A stretch of DNA of 43,542 nucleotides, from the IMG/VR virus record IMGVR_UViG_3300037246_000136, positions 1 to 43,542 of that record. One strand, written 5' to 3'. Shown here piece by piece: positions 22,818-31,597 of this stretch. The notes below the pieces were generated by a model that searched no databases, was not told the DNA's origin, and was given only the letters and a program-made list of their open reading frames with translations. The stretch comes from a virus. Each line of letters begins with the position of its first letter. Within the stretch, counting starts at the first letter, position 1. The translations under genes were made by a program, and so were the position numbers.

Positions 22818-23936
22818 TTACTCCTCGTATTTAGATCCGTCGTCGTAGTACCAGCTCCCATCCTTGCCTTCGCTGACTGTCCTGCCATCTGCGACTGTGC
22901 CAGTCTGCCCGGTAAGTGCTGGACCAGCTTGCGCCGGTGCTCTCTCTTCCTCTGAAAGAACAGAGGGCATGTGCTCTCGTGCCACGTCAATGAAGATCTG
23001 ATCGACCGCCTCAGGTGTGGGGTCGTACTCCGGGTCCCGCTTCTTGTAGGCCAGCCGCTTAGCGACAGCGGCCTTCAGTGCCTCGGGGTCCGGCGTCGCG
23101 TCGTTCCAAGGCATTGCCCCAGAGAACATGGAACCCAGTGTCTTGCTGCGATCGAACACTTTGTCCACGTACGCCATAGCGTTCTTGGTCTCGGTAGATG
23201 TCAGTGGTTTGTTCCTCTGTGCAGTGGAACGGCCAATCATCATCTCGTTCTGACGCACCGCCTCGTACTGTTTGAGCAAGAGTTTCTTAGCACCCTGTGG
23301 GTACTGAGTCTTCATCTTCTCGTACACAGCCAACGGGTCCGCCATCCCCTCTGTCTCAGCCATTGCTTCCAACGTCTCAGTACTGAAGGTAGTCTTACCC
23401 TTCGCCTCCTCGTTGTACTGCATCACTGATGTCTCGAACTCCATCTTCTCGATGACAGCCGTACGCACAGCGGACTGCTGTTCCACGGGGAGACCGGCTA
23501 TGATCTCCTCCATCTTCTCGGGCTGCTTGCTGATACGTGCAGCAGCTACAGCCGTTGCCTTCTTCAGCTCATCCGCCTCTTTAGCAGTCTTCATGGTGTA
23601 GTCGTGCTTAGCCACCTGCATCTTGAAGGCTGCCTTCTGCTGGGCTTGGTCCTCCTCCCTGCGTTGGGCTGCCTGACCCTGCTCGATCATGTCAGTAGCT
23701 ATCGTAGGGTCTTGTCCCATCTGTGAAGCTACTGCTGTCATTGAGTTCTGTACCCGGGGATCAGACAGGTCTCCATTCAGCATGATCTGAGTCATGCTCT
23801 CCTTCGCTTCCCGAGCCCTCCGCTGCTGATAGCCAGCTTGGATATCGGCTACACCCCCGGTGATGGAATCACTAAGGCGACCGGCGTACGCGGGGTTCAT
23901 TAAACCCTGTACTAGATTTGAACTTAAACGTGCCAT
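22818..23936 (-). CDS. Internal virion protein (372 aa)
   Basis: The protein is helical, rich in Ala, Gln, Lys and Glu (REEDQAQQKAAFKMQVAKHD; KEADELKKATAVAAARISKQ), with a Gly-poor middle and a flexible Pro/Ala-rich end. This composition and the place between the 277- and 932-residue virion genes fit an internal core/ejection protein. The ATG follows AAGGGG. Its last two Glu codons plus stop form the ribosome site of the next gene. No specific family. Confidence 0.65.
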   Translation of the reverse strand: MARLSSNLVQGLMNPAYAGRLSDSITGGVADIQAGYQQRRAREAKESMTQIMLNGDLSDPRVQNSMTAVASQMGQDPTIATDMIEQGQAAQRREEDQAQQKAAFKMQVAKHDYTMKTAKEADELKKATAVAAARISKQPEKMEEIIAGLPVEQQSAVRTAVIEKMEFETSVMQYNEEAKGKTTFSTETLEAMAETEGMADPLAVYEKMKTQYPQGAKKLLLKQYEAVRQNEMMIGRSTAQRNKPLTSTETKNAMAYVDKVFDRSKTLGSMFSGAMPWNDATPDPEALKAAVAKRLAYKKRDPEYDPTPEAVDQIFIDVAREHMPSVLSEEERAPAQAGPALTGQTGTVADGRTVSEGKDGSWYYDDGSKYEE

Positions 23937-23946
23937 ACTGTACCCC

Positions 23947-24780
23947 TTATCCTAATCCAATTGACGCCAGCAGGTTGTCGAGGAAGTCTCCTCCGCCCGA
24001 TGCTGCGTTACCTAGTAAGTTGCCCGATGCACTTATCAGACTAGAACCTACATTCCCTGCGAGGTTAGCTTGACCCAGCTGTGCACCCAGCGATACATCC
24101 AATCCACCCATTGCTGCTTCAGAGAACATGGTGGCACCTTGACGCCTGCCGATGTCTTGGAAGCCGAACGCTTGGTTGCCTGCCTGTGCTGTGTCCAGCA
24201 GTGCTGACTGCGGGGCGTACTGCAACTGTCCGAACATGCCGGAGGACTGTACGTCCTGTGCCTGCTGAGCCCGTGCATCTCCGATGGACTGGAACGCTGC
24301 TGTGTTGCGAGCTTCAGCGTTAGCCTTCTGCATGGCGAACTCCTGAGGGGTACCTCCGTACATCGCTGTACTGATACCACCACGGCCCTGTTGCTGTAGT
24401 CTGTTCTCCAAGTTCAGAGCTGTTCGCTCCTCCCCTGGTGCTTGCATGGCACGTATGCGTTCGTAGATGTCACCCTCACGTCCCGACTGATCCATAGTGG
24501 CATCAGCCGCGAACCCAGAGGACGCACCCCCGTACTGGTCCATCATGCCCTGCTGCTGTGTGCTCAGGTCGAACTGGGAGTTACCCGCAGCGTCGATGGT
24601 CTGTGATCCTGTAGGACCCGTGACACCGTAGCCTGTGAAGTTCGCCATGTCGGCCCCTTCCTGCCCTATGGCACGACCCTGTTCCAGGCCCTGCTCTCCG
24701 ACATCACCGAGGGTGTCATAGGCATTCTTAACCATCATCCCGCCGCCAGCCAGTCCTAACAATCCTAATAGTTCTTGCAT
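23947..24780 (-). CDS. Internal virion protein, Gly/Ala/Gln-rich (277 aa)
   Basis: An N-terminal hydrophobic segment (LLGLLGLAGGGMMV) is followed by a Gln/Gly/Ala-rich body with the motif RLQQQGRGGISTAMYGGTP, which I know from internal or ejection proteins of marine podoviruses. A second hydrophobic Gly-rich patch closes the protein. It could insert in the cell membrane during ejection. The start overlaps the nozzle stop (TAATG) with AAGGAT upstream. Confidence 0.65.
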   Translation of the reverse strand: MQELLGLLGLAGGGMMVKNAYDTLGDVGEQGLEQGRAIGQEGADMANFTGYGVTGPTGSQTIDAAGNSQFDLSTQQQGMMDQYGGASSGFAADATMDQSGREGDIYERIRAMQAPGEERTALNLENRLQQQGRGGISTAMYGGTPQEFAMQKANAEARNTAAFQSIGDARAQQAQDVQSSGMFGQLQYAPQSALLDTAQAGNQAFGFQDIGRRQGATMFSEAAMGGLDVSLGAQLGQANLAGNVGSSLISASGNLLGNAASGGGDFLDNLLASIGLG

Positions 24781-26342
24781 TATACTATCCTTCCCATGAT
24801 TACATGGACACGTAGCTGTTGAAGGGAGAACTCCCCACCGTTAACATCGACACCAATGCCGACTCGTACCACCTCACCCGATCCTGTTGTGTTCGTATCC
24901 GCGTCTGTCGTGGCCACACCTGTCGAGTACTCTGCTGCTGTGTTGTACTCTGCTATACCGAACTCAGCGACGGACCCCGCTGGTATAGTGAATACCTCGG
25001 ACTCGTAACTAGATCCGTATCCGTATCCCCAGAACACGGTCATACTCCGACCGACTCCGCCGACTATCGTGCTAATCAGCTTCTTGACAATCTTGATTCG
25101 ACTTGCGTCTCCGAATGTCAGGGCAGGTCCGTAGTACTGGAACCTGTACGATGCACCAGCATCTTGGAAACCAGCGTAGGTGCCGAAGCCGCCTAGCCCC
25201 CCTGTGTACAGGACCCCATCGTCGCCACGGTACCACGCTTGAAAGGGCGTGCCGGGCCAGACTGTGCACTTCTTCCTCCCCTCTTCCAGCGTGCTCTTGT
25301 AGTCGAGGTAGTACGTTGTTCCTGAAGTCTTGAAGGTGATGACATACATTGTCTCCTCTTGACTGTAACCGGCAATCGCGTTCTCTGTCTCTTGGACGAT
25401 GTCCGCAATCAACTTGTTGCGTATGTTCGCGGTCAGGTCTCCAGACGGGAGTTGGTTCTGCAACACCGTTCGGGCCAGGGACTTGACCCCTGTGTAGGAT
25501 AAGAACACGATGTCCTCACCTGTGTGTACGATTGAATCCCTCCACACACAACCCACGCCAGCGATGGCGTCTTCTAGTTCCATGTTGGTGGGGTCAGTAG
25601 CCCCTGAGTACACCACAAAGGAGTTACGTCCGAAGATGATTAACCTCTCGTTGTGTGCTGCGATCCCTACCACCTCATCGTACCCATTGGGCCAGACAGT
25701 GGCTAGGTTCAGGCTGCCAGAGAATCCCTCTGTCCAGCCGTCTGCGATCAGGGTGTCAGACCAGTACACCATCTGTGGCTCACCTGTGGGTGCTCCGAAC
25801 CAGAGCCTACCGTATGCTGCTGTTGCGCATGACGCAACGGGTACATCCGGGACTGACTCAGCGGACTCGCTCTCTGTGGTGGTCAGGGCCTTAGTGCCCC
25901 AGTTGGTCTCGTTCAATGTGAGGGGAGCATGACCCTCTTGTATCATGATCAGCTCTTGGTTGAAGTCCAAGAACTGCCACTTGTCACCAGTGATCGTGTA
26001 CCCACCCGGGTATGTGAACGATGTCAGAGTGTCGTTAGCGGCTGAGTCCGTGGTGATGTAGAAGATGTTGTTGTTGCCTGCACATATAAGGACAGGGTCG
26101 TTGCCGGGGCGGGACCACTCACCGATCACCTCAATGGTGTCAGTGGATTCATCGAAGCCAGCATCTGTGGTCGTAGTCTGTAGGTTGAACCCCTTGCGAG
26201 CACCCAACCTACCGAACTTGTCGATCACTGCATGGTTCGCAGTCTCCGCGTAGTCCAGTGATTGCTGGAGCGGGGGGTCCATTGAGTTCACACCAAGGAA
26301 GCCCGCCGCCCCCAAGGATACTGACTGTAGTTGCTTAGCCAT
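24780..26342 (-). CDS. Tail nozzle / stabilisation protein (520 aa)
   Basis: The long beta-rich protein starts with FLGVNSMDPP and continues with NHAVIDKFGRLGARKGF, typical of beta-propeller nozzle proteins of SU10/P22-like podoviruses. Repeated propeller-like strands follow (GRLWFGAPTGEPQMVYWSD, NERLIIFGRNSFVVYSG, DIVFLSYTGVKSL). It would close the tail channel below the adaptor. It lies directly after the adaptor gene, the expected order. The ATG has AAAGGAC upstream. Confidence 0.82.
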   Translation of the reverse strand: MAKQLQSVSLGAAGFLGVNSMDPPLQQSLDYAETANHAVIDKFGRLGARKGFNLQTTTTDAGFDESTDTIEVIGEWSRPGNDPVLICAGNNNIFYITTDSAANDTLTSFTYPGGYTITGDKWQFLDFNQELIMIQEGHAPLTLNETNWGTKALTTTESESAESVPDVPVASCATAAYGRLWFGAPTGEPQMVYWSDTLIADGWTEGFSGSLNLATVWPNGYDEVVGIAAHNERLIIFGRNSFVVYSGATDPTNMELEDAIAGVGCVWRDSIVHTGEDIVFLSYTGVKSLARTVLQNQLPSGDLTANIRNKLIADIVQETENAIAGYSQEETMYVITFKTSGTTYYLDYKSTLEEGRKKCTVWPGTPFQAWYRGDDGVLYTGGLGGFGTYAGFQDAGASYRFQYYGPALTFGDASRIKIVKKLISTIVGGVGRSMTVFWGYGYGSSYESEVFTIPAGSVAEFGIAEYNTAAEYSTGVATTDADTNTTGSGEVVRVGIGVDVNGGEFSLQQLRVHVIMGRIV

Positions 26343-26354
26343 ACATTCTGTCCT

Positions 26355-26999
26355 TTATACCGTATTCCAATCTATCTCTCGGTCGCTCTGTGATGCATCT
26401 CTTGCGATTGCATCGCTGAGCACGGTGTCAGCCATCTCGAAGTACCGCTTGGATGTAGTGCCACCTGTCTCCCCCTTCTCCTCTGCTAGCATTGCTACTG
26501 CCAGAAGGACTACGGGTTTCCAGGGTACGTTCATCTCGTCGGTAGTCAGTACAAGCTCGGCCTGTACGTTGTACACCCAGAACTTGAGGTCATCAACGGC
26601 ATTCGGGTTGGGCCACACAGTGATCTGTGCATCCGTACCGTCGTTGCCTTTGAACGTCCACCACTCGGGTGTACCGTCTTGTGCGACCTGTGAGAACTCG
26701 AGGTGCTTAGACAGAAGCTCTTGCCTCTTGGGTAAGATAGCATTCTGTGTGTCATTCCACGCACCCAGGACCTCCGGGTCCTGACCTGCTCCTGTGAGGG
26801 AGTACACCTGTGTATCCGCCACAGTCGTGACGGTGATCACACTGCGGTTCTGGCTCCAGTCCCAAGCACTCTCGACGATAGTCTTCGCATCGTTCACGAA
26901 GGCAGCGACGAGGGTGCTGTACTTGGTAGCGTCTACTGTAGACGTAGTGGTCTCTCTCAAACGCTTCTGTGTGGCGTTGATTAGTTCTATGAAGTTCAT
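26355..26999 (-). CDS. Head-tail adaptor protein (214 aa)
   Basis: The N-terminal helical part (MNFIELINATQKRLRETT; VAAFVNDAKTIVESAWDWS) and the beta-rich middle (TVTTVADTQVYSL; GTDAQITVWPNP) match the phage adaptor family of SU10-like and T7 gp11-like proteins. It binds beneath the portal and links it to the nozzle. The start overlaps the preceding stop (ATGA), so assembly partners are made together. Confidence 0.78.
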   Translation of the reverse strand: MNFIELINATQKRLRETTTSTVDATKYSTLVAAFVNDAKTIVESAWDWSQNRSVITVTTVADTQVYSLTGAGQDPEVLGAWNDTQNAILPKRQELLSKHLEFSQVAQDGTPEWWTFKGNDGTDAQITVWPNPNAVDDLKFWVYNVQAELVLTTDEMNVPWKPVVLLAVAMLAEEKGETGGTTSKRYFEMADTVLSDAIARDASQSDREIDWNTV

Positions 27000-28951
27000 G
27001 TATTCATCCGCCCTATTAGCATTTTAAGATAGTCCTTAGGCTGAAGGTTCAGCTTGGACAGTACCGGGAAGTGGGTCTTGATGGTGGCCATGAACGGTTT
27101 GAACTCCGGAGAGGTCATCATCATTCCGCCTGCAATCGCGGTACCCAGTGCTGCTACAGATCCTCCACCCTTGTTCGCTGGGATCTCGTCCGGCTGGTCT
27201 ACAGTTCCTGTCGGGAGTTGGTCCCTCTGTACTGTGTTGCCACCAGTGTTTGTGGTGGGAAGGGTGTCCTGCTGTGTGCTCGGCAGTGTGATATCGCTCT
27301 CTGATGACACACCGTTACCTGTCGGCAACACCCTGTCACCCCCACCAGACCCCGCAGGGACGCTGTCCCCCTGCCCATAGTCCGACAACATGCCTGAACC
27401 AGATCCTGAAGTACCCGGGAGACTTCCCTCACTGCCTCCCTCGATGCCGAAGGTGGTGTCTGCTCCAGACGCATACGGGTTCTTCTCGTATATCCCTGAG
27501 AGAGATACGTCCGAGCTGCGCTCTGTGGTTAGATCGAAGTACCTCTCGTCGTAACGTGCAGTATCTGTGTAGTACTGGTTCACCACGTTCTCGATCTGCT
27601 CGTTCCTGTCCTCGAAGGAGAGGGACGTATCAGACCCGATACCGTCCAAATCCTCTTGGGCTTTCTTAGATATCAGACCACCGGGGTCAACGACAGGTCG
27701 TCCTCCCAACCCGATCCAGTCAGCGATGTCACCGATCACGCCGGTAGGCATATAGCTGGAGGTGATGCCGATCTTACTCAGCAGTCCGTTGTCCCCCAGT
27801 ACACCGTACAGGTCAGACGTGTTGGTGAGGCGGTCGATATCGGCTTGTGTGATAGCCACCCCGTTGACTGTGTCTACTCCAATTTGGAGGTTCCCATCGT
27901 TGGTTTGGAGGGCATCACCTCCTAGATCCTTCAGAGTGTCAAACCCCGCCTTCTTTACACCGGCAAGGGCTATGTCTGTTAAGTCCAATCCATCTCCTCG
28001 GATCAAGGAGTTCACGCCCTCGTTGACGCTTCCCTTGATGAAAGACCCACCTATGTTCTGAGCACTGTACGCAGGGGGTAGGTAAGGATCTAGCAAACCC
28101 GCCGAAACGGTACCTGTTGCTGCGCCTGTCAACATATCACCTACGTCAATCTTACCCTCATTGATCAGACCAGTGGTCGCGCTAGATGCAGCACCGCCTG
28201 CACCAGCCCCGACCAATCCTCCACCTACAGCCCCTACTACACCGGCACCTGTTCCTGCGCCTATCGCAGTCGTGACTACGTTCCTAAAAAGCTTACCACC
28301 GAAGGACTCCGAGTTAGATAGGCTGTTTGTATCAACGATCAGGCGGCCCTCAGAATCCAGGCCCCTAGTGTTCATCTCCCTGCCTTCTCCGGGTCCAGGG
28401 ATCTGATTAGTGCGGACGAGGTAGTCCACGTAGTCGTTCCTCTGCTCCGAGTTGAACCCCTCAGGGATTTCTAGTGTGTACCTGTTGCTGCCCTCTATGG
28501 AAGCAGTCACAGGATCACCCATGACATCTTGGAGAGCACTGAACCGTGCATCCGAATTGGTAGTGGACCCTGTCCAGAAACCGTCTGTCTGTAGAGCTGT
28601 GTTACTTATGAGGTCCCATGCTGCGTTACGGTCAGTGACCCCTGCCGTAACATCTCGTAGTGCATCTCTGTTCGGCATGAATGTAGGGTTCGGAGACATA
28701 GTGGCGAAGTCTATGTTGTTTACACTAGACTGTATCTCTTCCAGAGACATGTTGGAGTAGTCGAGCGGAGCGGTGTCCATCATCCCAGCCGTCCGACGCT
28801 CGATGCTGGCTTGGTTGCGCTGTGCCTCTTGACCCGTCATGGCATCTCGGCGAGCGGTGATGTTGCGCTCCATCTGACGACGCTGTTGGTCCGTCCCTGC
28901 TGCATAGCGGGCTTGTTGGTCTGCCGCTAGCGTGTCACTGAATAGTGCCAT
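26996..28951 (-). CDS. Internal virion protein with Gly-rich membrane segment (651 aa)
   Basis: The N-terminus is a charged helix (ARYAAGTDQQRRQMERNITA). Residues about 232-268 form a long Gly/Ala/Val stretch (GAGTGAGVVGAVGGGLVGAG) that could insert in a membrane. The C-terminal third is Ser/Gly/Thr/Asp low complexity, followed by another hydrophobic patch (AALGTAIAGGMMM). It is placed between fibre-linked and adaptor genes. Ejection or channel protein is inferred from composition and position. The ATG follows AAGGAG. Confidence 0.62.
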   Translation of the reverse strand: MALFSDTLAADQQARYAAGTDQQRRQMERNITARRDAMTGQEAQRNQASIERRTAGMMDTAPLDYSNMSLEEIQSSVNNIDFATMSPNPTFMPNRDALRDVTAGVTDRNAAWDLISNTALQTDGFWTGSTTNSDARFSALQDVMGDPVTASIEGSNRYTLEIPEGFNSEQRNDYVDYLVRTNQIPGPGEGREMNTRGLDSEGRLIVDTNSLSNSESFGGKLFRNVVTTAIGAGTGAGVVGAVGGGLVGAGAGGAASSATTGLINEGKIDVGDMLTGAATGTVSAGLLDPYLPPAYSAQNIGGSFIKGSVNEGVNSLIRGDGLDLTDIALAGVKKAGFDTLKDLGGDALQTNDGNLQIGVDTVNGVAITQADIDRLTNTSDLYGVLGDNGLLSKIGITSSYMPTGVIGDIADWIGLGGRPVVDPGGLISKKAQEDLDGIGSDTSLSFEDRNEQIENVVNQYYTDTARYDERYFDLTTERSSDVSLSGIYEKNPYASGADTTFGIEGGSEGSLPGTSGSGSGMLSDYGQGDSVPAGSGGGDRVLPTGNGVSSESDITLPSTQQDTLPTTNTGGNTVQRDQLPTGTVDQPDEIPANKGGGSVAALGTAIAGGMMMTSPEFKPFMATIKTHFPVLSKLNLQPKDYLKMLIGRMNT

Positions 28952-28960
28952 GTGGACTCC

Positions 28961-29131
28961 TTAGTACTTCTCTGCTTTCTTAGAGGACTTGTGGAGTGCC
29001 TCTTCAGCCTTCCGTGCCTGCCCTGACAGGTGCGAGTTGCCGCCGCCTGTAGACTTCTTCTTGCGGCCAGAGATCTTCTTGCCACCGTACTTGGTCTTCT
29101 TTGAACCTGTGTGCGTGTACTTGTTTGCCAT
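28961..29131 (-). CDS. Small Lys/Gly-rich basic protein (56 aa)
   Basis: The start at 29131 (MANKYTHTGSKKTKYGG) is preferred over an ATG five codons upstream, since the intervening GAGGGGAGAG is its ribosome site. About a third of residues are Lys or Arg, with Gly/Ser spacing and no hydrophobic core. It is probably disordered and DNA- or RNA-binding. The location among virion genes suggests it may be packaged with DNA. Unknown family. Confidence 0.65.
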   Translation of the reverse strand: MANKYTHTGSKKTKYGGKKISGRKKKSTGGGNSHLSGQARKAEEALHKSSKKAEKY

Positions 29132-29481
29132 TACTCTCCCCTCCATGAAAAGCCACCAAACCAGCTGACAGCTCTGTATATTAACCTACGTTTCCACGCC
29201 GGAACACCTTCTTCCTTCATGGCTGTATTAAAGATATTATCCGCTGCCTTCTTCGTACCTATGCCGTGCCGGTACAGGTAGTCGTGGATAACTGCGGGCT
29301 TGCGTGTATCACCGTGCCCTGTCACCAACCACCGGAGTCCCCGGGGGATACTGGCGAAGTCCGTACGGAAGAACCGAGGTACCACTACAGTACAGTCGGG
29401 TCCCTCAAAAGAGAATGCCTTCAGGACCATGTAGTCCCCACCGTCCATCACTCGTACATCCAGGTCTCTAGGAAACGGCAT
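29131..29481 (-). CDS. DUF1353 family protein (116 aa)
   Basis: The family signature is clear: FFRTDFASIPRGLRWLV (38-54), then KPAVIHDYLYR with the conserved His-Asp, and KKAADNIFNTAM. DUF1353 genes occur in many phages among tail or lysis genes; the function is not established. The conserved His/Asp pairs suggest an enzyme, perhaps a peptidase. It follows a membrane protein gene, so this may be the lysis cassette. GGAG precedes its ATG by seven bases. Confidence 0.82.
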   Translation of the reverse strand: MPFPRDLDVRVMDGGDYMVLKAFSFEGPDCTVVVPRFFRTDFASIPRGLRWLVTGHGDTRKPAVIHDYLYRHGIGTKKAADNIFNTAMKEEGVPAWKRRLIYRAVSWFGGFSWRGE

Positions 29482-29773
29482 GTTTAATCTCCGTGACGTA
29501 CTCGGTCGTCGAGGTGGGTTCGGGTGTCGTGTTCGTGGATGGTGAGCCTTTCTTCAAGCCTGCGAATACGTTCTCCATGCCTGATGTTTCCGGTGTTGGA
29601 ATTACCTCGGAGTGCAGAGATGCGCTCATCTCGTAGTGCGAAGTCCCTAGCCGCGTCTTCAGCCGTGTAACGGCTATCACCCTGTAAGAGTCCCACAGCA
29701 CTACCACCAGTGCCACTGAGCAAAGCAGCGATGAGAAGACCCCGAAGCCATATTGGATTATCTGCCAAGTCAT
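29468..29773 (-). CDS. Alternative overlapping frame: possible membrane protein (101 aa)
   Basis: This frame lies almost wholly within the 98-residue gene at 29484-29780. It has an ATG seven bases after GGAG and a convincing N-terminal membrane span (YGFGVFSSLLCSVALVVVLW), then a hydrophilic Ser/Thr/Pro-rich tail. No lipobox is visible. It may be an out-of-frame embedded gene, as spanin pairs often are, or a chance open frame. I list it with low confidence because both starts look usable. Confidence 0.3.
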   Translation of the reverse strand: MTWQIIQYGFGVFSSLLCSVALVVVLWDSYRVIAVTRLKTRLGTSHYEMSASLHSEVIPTPETSGMENVFAGLKKGSPSTNTTPEPTSTTEYVTEIKHAVS

Positions 29774-29780
29774 TGTTCAT
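29484..29780 (-). CDS. Membrane-anchored coiled-coil protein, possible lysis-cassette member (98 aa)
   Basis: One membrane span (WLRGLLIAALLSGTGGSAVGLL, about 12-33) is followed by YTAEDAARDFALRDERISAL and a charged helix (ERIRRLEERLTIHEHD). This arrangement is common in podovirus proteins next to tail-fibre and lysis genes. It could be a holin-like or inner-membrane spanin-like protein. The ATG follows AGGAAACGGAG, a site that also serves the overlapping frame starting seven bases later. Confidence 0.65.
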   Translation of the reverse strand: MNNDLADNPIWLRGLLIAALLSGTGGSAVGLLQGDSRYTAEDAARDFALRDERISALRGNSNTGNIRHGERIRRLEERLTIHEHDTRTHLDDRVRHGD

Positions 29781-29807
29781 CTCCGTTTCCTATATATCTA
29801 TGTGTGT

Positions 29808-30275
29808 TCACGGCAGAGGTGCCCACTCGGGCCAACCAAAGGAAGATGAATCCCAGACTTCCAACGCTGCCTTCTCCGCGTCTTCGACAGCATCATCGGC
29901 GTTGTCTAGTACATCAGCCACCGTGTCGAGGAAGTCAGACAGGTGGTCATCATCATCTGTCAGCTTGTTTTTCCCCTTCGACCTGTTGTCTCGTCGGAGG
30001 TTCTGCTTCTCAGTACCTCTCTCGCTCAGGGGGGTGCCTGTTGGGTTAGACTCCGCTGTACGTACTACGCCTGCTGCATATGCTGAGTTTTCTGCATATG
30101 CGGATTCCTTAAGATCCTCCAGCTCCTCGTCCGAATCATCGTAGGGTATGATAGTAGCATCCCCTGTGGCGACTTCCGCCTGCATTCTCTGGAAGTCACG
30201 GTTGCCCTCGTCAGCGGGGATAACAGCCCCCTTGTATTTGAAGCTACCTTGTACTGTCTCTACGTATATATTCAT
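29808..30275 (-). CDS. Acidic virion-associated protein next to the tail fibre (155 aa)
   Basis: The N-terminal segment (YVETVQGSFKYKGAVIPAD, then NRDFQRMQAEVATGDATIIPY) resembles short proteins found after tail-fibre genes in podoviruses. The centre is Arg/Lys-rich and the C-terminus is strongly acidic and helical (DDDDHLSDFLDTVADVLDNA). ATGA overlap with the fibre gene suggests a fibre accessory or assembly role. It is not assigned to a family. Confidence 0.6.
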   Translation of the reverse strand: MNIYVETVQGSFKYKGAVIPADEGNRDFQRMQAEVATGDATIIPYDDSDEELEDLKESAYAENSAYAAGVVRTAESNPTGTPLSERGTEKQNLRRDNRSKGKNKLTDDDDHLSDFLDTVADVLDNADDAVEDAEKAALEVWDSSSFGWPEWAPLP

Positions 30276-31549
30276 AATTCTGCCTCGGCTGTCCAGTGCA
30301 TATTATAGGTTTTTGAAGCTGTTACTGCGTTTGTCGCGTACTGCTCAAACAAGACGGTACCTGTATGCCTGAAACTGGCGGATACACTAACCCCCTCTTC
30401 GTTGAACTCACCAGGAGTTGCGTCGATATCAGAATACGACACCATCGTGGGTGTAGCCCTTTTAGCAACAGCGAACTGCTGTGTTCCATCTACAATTGTA
30501 CTGAGCACGCCAACAGACCTAGTTGTAAACACACCAACTAACGTCAGTGTTCCAGGATCTACACCGGGCTCGTAGGACTTCTCGAAGTACCGTTGACACT
30601 GTCTCAACACATCTCCGGCAGGAAGATACGCGAACGGAGTGTCTGACTCGCCCCTCTCGCACTGCACCAGTGTTGCATCATCTGGTACGATGCAACTAAA
30701 ATTGGTCTGGGCAGACACATCCTCGGTAATGGGTGAAGACCCACCCGTTCCGTTTAGAGAACCTGTACCCCCACCAGTCCACGATAGTGTAACAGACTGA
30801 GCTGGGCCAGTGTATTCGACTACCTGCTCCAGTCCACTAGCATGTCCCTGCCATCTGTCATATCCGTATACTCCTACACCGGGGGTACGAGTACCTCCCC
30901 TTTGATTAATACTGAAATCACCATTGATTACAAGGTTGAATCTGTTTATACCAGTGTATGCAGTAAGGGTCTCTGGGGTAACAACCCTCACTGTATCTGT
31001 GCCTGTGTCTACTTCAGCCTGAGTAGCTATCTCAACGATGCCCTCTGCTGTGGTGGATGCATCGGGGAGGTATGTAGCACCTACTAAGGAGTCTTTCAGA
31101 AGAACACCGTCAACGGTCACACCCGCTGCACCTGTCTTCTCGGATATAGTGTCTGTAGATACGCTAGTGAATACGCCGGATGCGGGGGTCACCGACCCGA
31201 TGATACCATCTACTGATGTCGCTGTGAGAACCGTGAAGTCCCCTGCTGCGGCTACCGCACCGCCGATGGTGGTGCCGTCGATAGTACCACCATTGAGGTC
31301 AACTGTGGCCACTGTACCGAGGTCTGCGATAGTCGCACCTCCAAAGTCAGCAGTGACAGTTACGTCTATGTTTGCGAATGTTGCTGTTCCAGTGAACGTA
31401 GGTCCTGCTGTGTTAGCCTTAGAGGCACTAGCAACTGCAATTGCATTGAACTCATCGTCGAGAGGAGTACCTTTGATAATCTTGTCTGGGTCACCCGAAC
31501 TCAGGGCATCCTTGGCCGCGAAGTCTGTAGCCTTAGTATAGTTACTCAT
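30272..31549 (-). CDS. Tail fibre protein (425 aa)
   Basis: The N-terminus (YTKATDFAAKDALSSGDP; IKGTPLDDEFNAI) is a virion-attachment region seen in many podovirus fibres. The middle is repetitive beta structure rich in Gly, Thr, Ala and Val. RVVTPETLTAYTG leads to the C-terminal receptor-binding region, with NGDFSINQRG, GYDRWQ and the FAYLPAGDVLRQCQRYFE variant of a motif common in fibre tips. It recognises the host surface. The ATG follows AGGATTTC. Confidence 0.82.
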   Translation of the reverse strand: MSNYTKATDFAAKDALSSGDPDKIIKGTPLDDEFNAIAVASASKANTAGPTFTGTATFANIDVTVTADFGGATIADLGTVATVDLNGGTIDGTTIGGAVAAAGDFTVLTATSVDGIIGSVTPASGVFTSVSTDTISEKTGAAGVTVDGVLLKDSLVGATYLPDASTTAEGIVEIATQAEVDTGTDTVRVVTPETLTAYTGINRFNLVINGDFSINQRGGTRTPGVGVYGYDRWQGHASGLEQVVEYTGPAQSVTLSWTGGGTGSLNGTGGSSPITEDVSAQTNFSCIVPDDATLVQCERGESDTPFAYLPAGDVLRQCQRYFEKSYEPGVDPGTLTLVGVFTTRSVGVLSTIVDGTQQFAVAKRATPTMVSYSDIDATPGEFNEEGVSVSASFRHTGTVLFEQYATNAVTASKTYNMHWTAEAEL

Positions 31550-31573
31550 GTTAGAAATCCTGTATTGGGTGAT

Positions 31574-31589
31574 GCCCCCTTGCGGGGGC
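31574..31589 (-). terminator. GCAA-tetraloop hairpin after the head-protein gene
   Basis: Read on the minus strand it is GCCCCC-GCAA-GGGGGC, a perfect six-base-pair stem closed by a GNRA loop. It lies between the 172-residue gene and the tail-fibre gene. No T-run follows, so partial termination or RNA 3'-end protection is more likely than full stop. Confidence 0.5.
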
Positions 31590-31597
31590 GATAGTTC

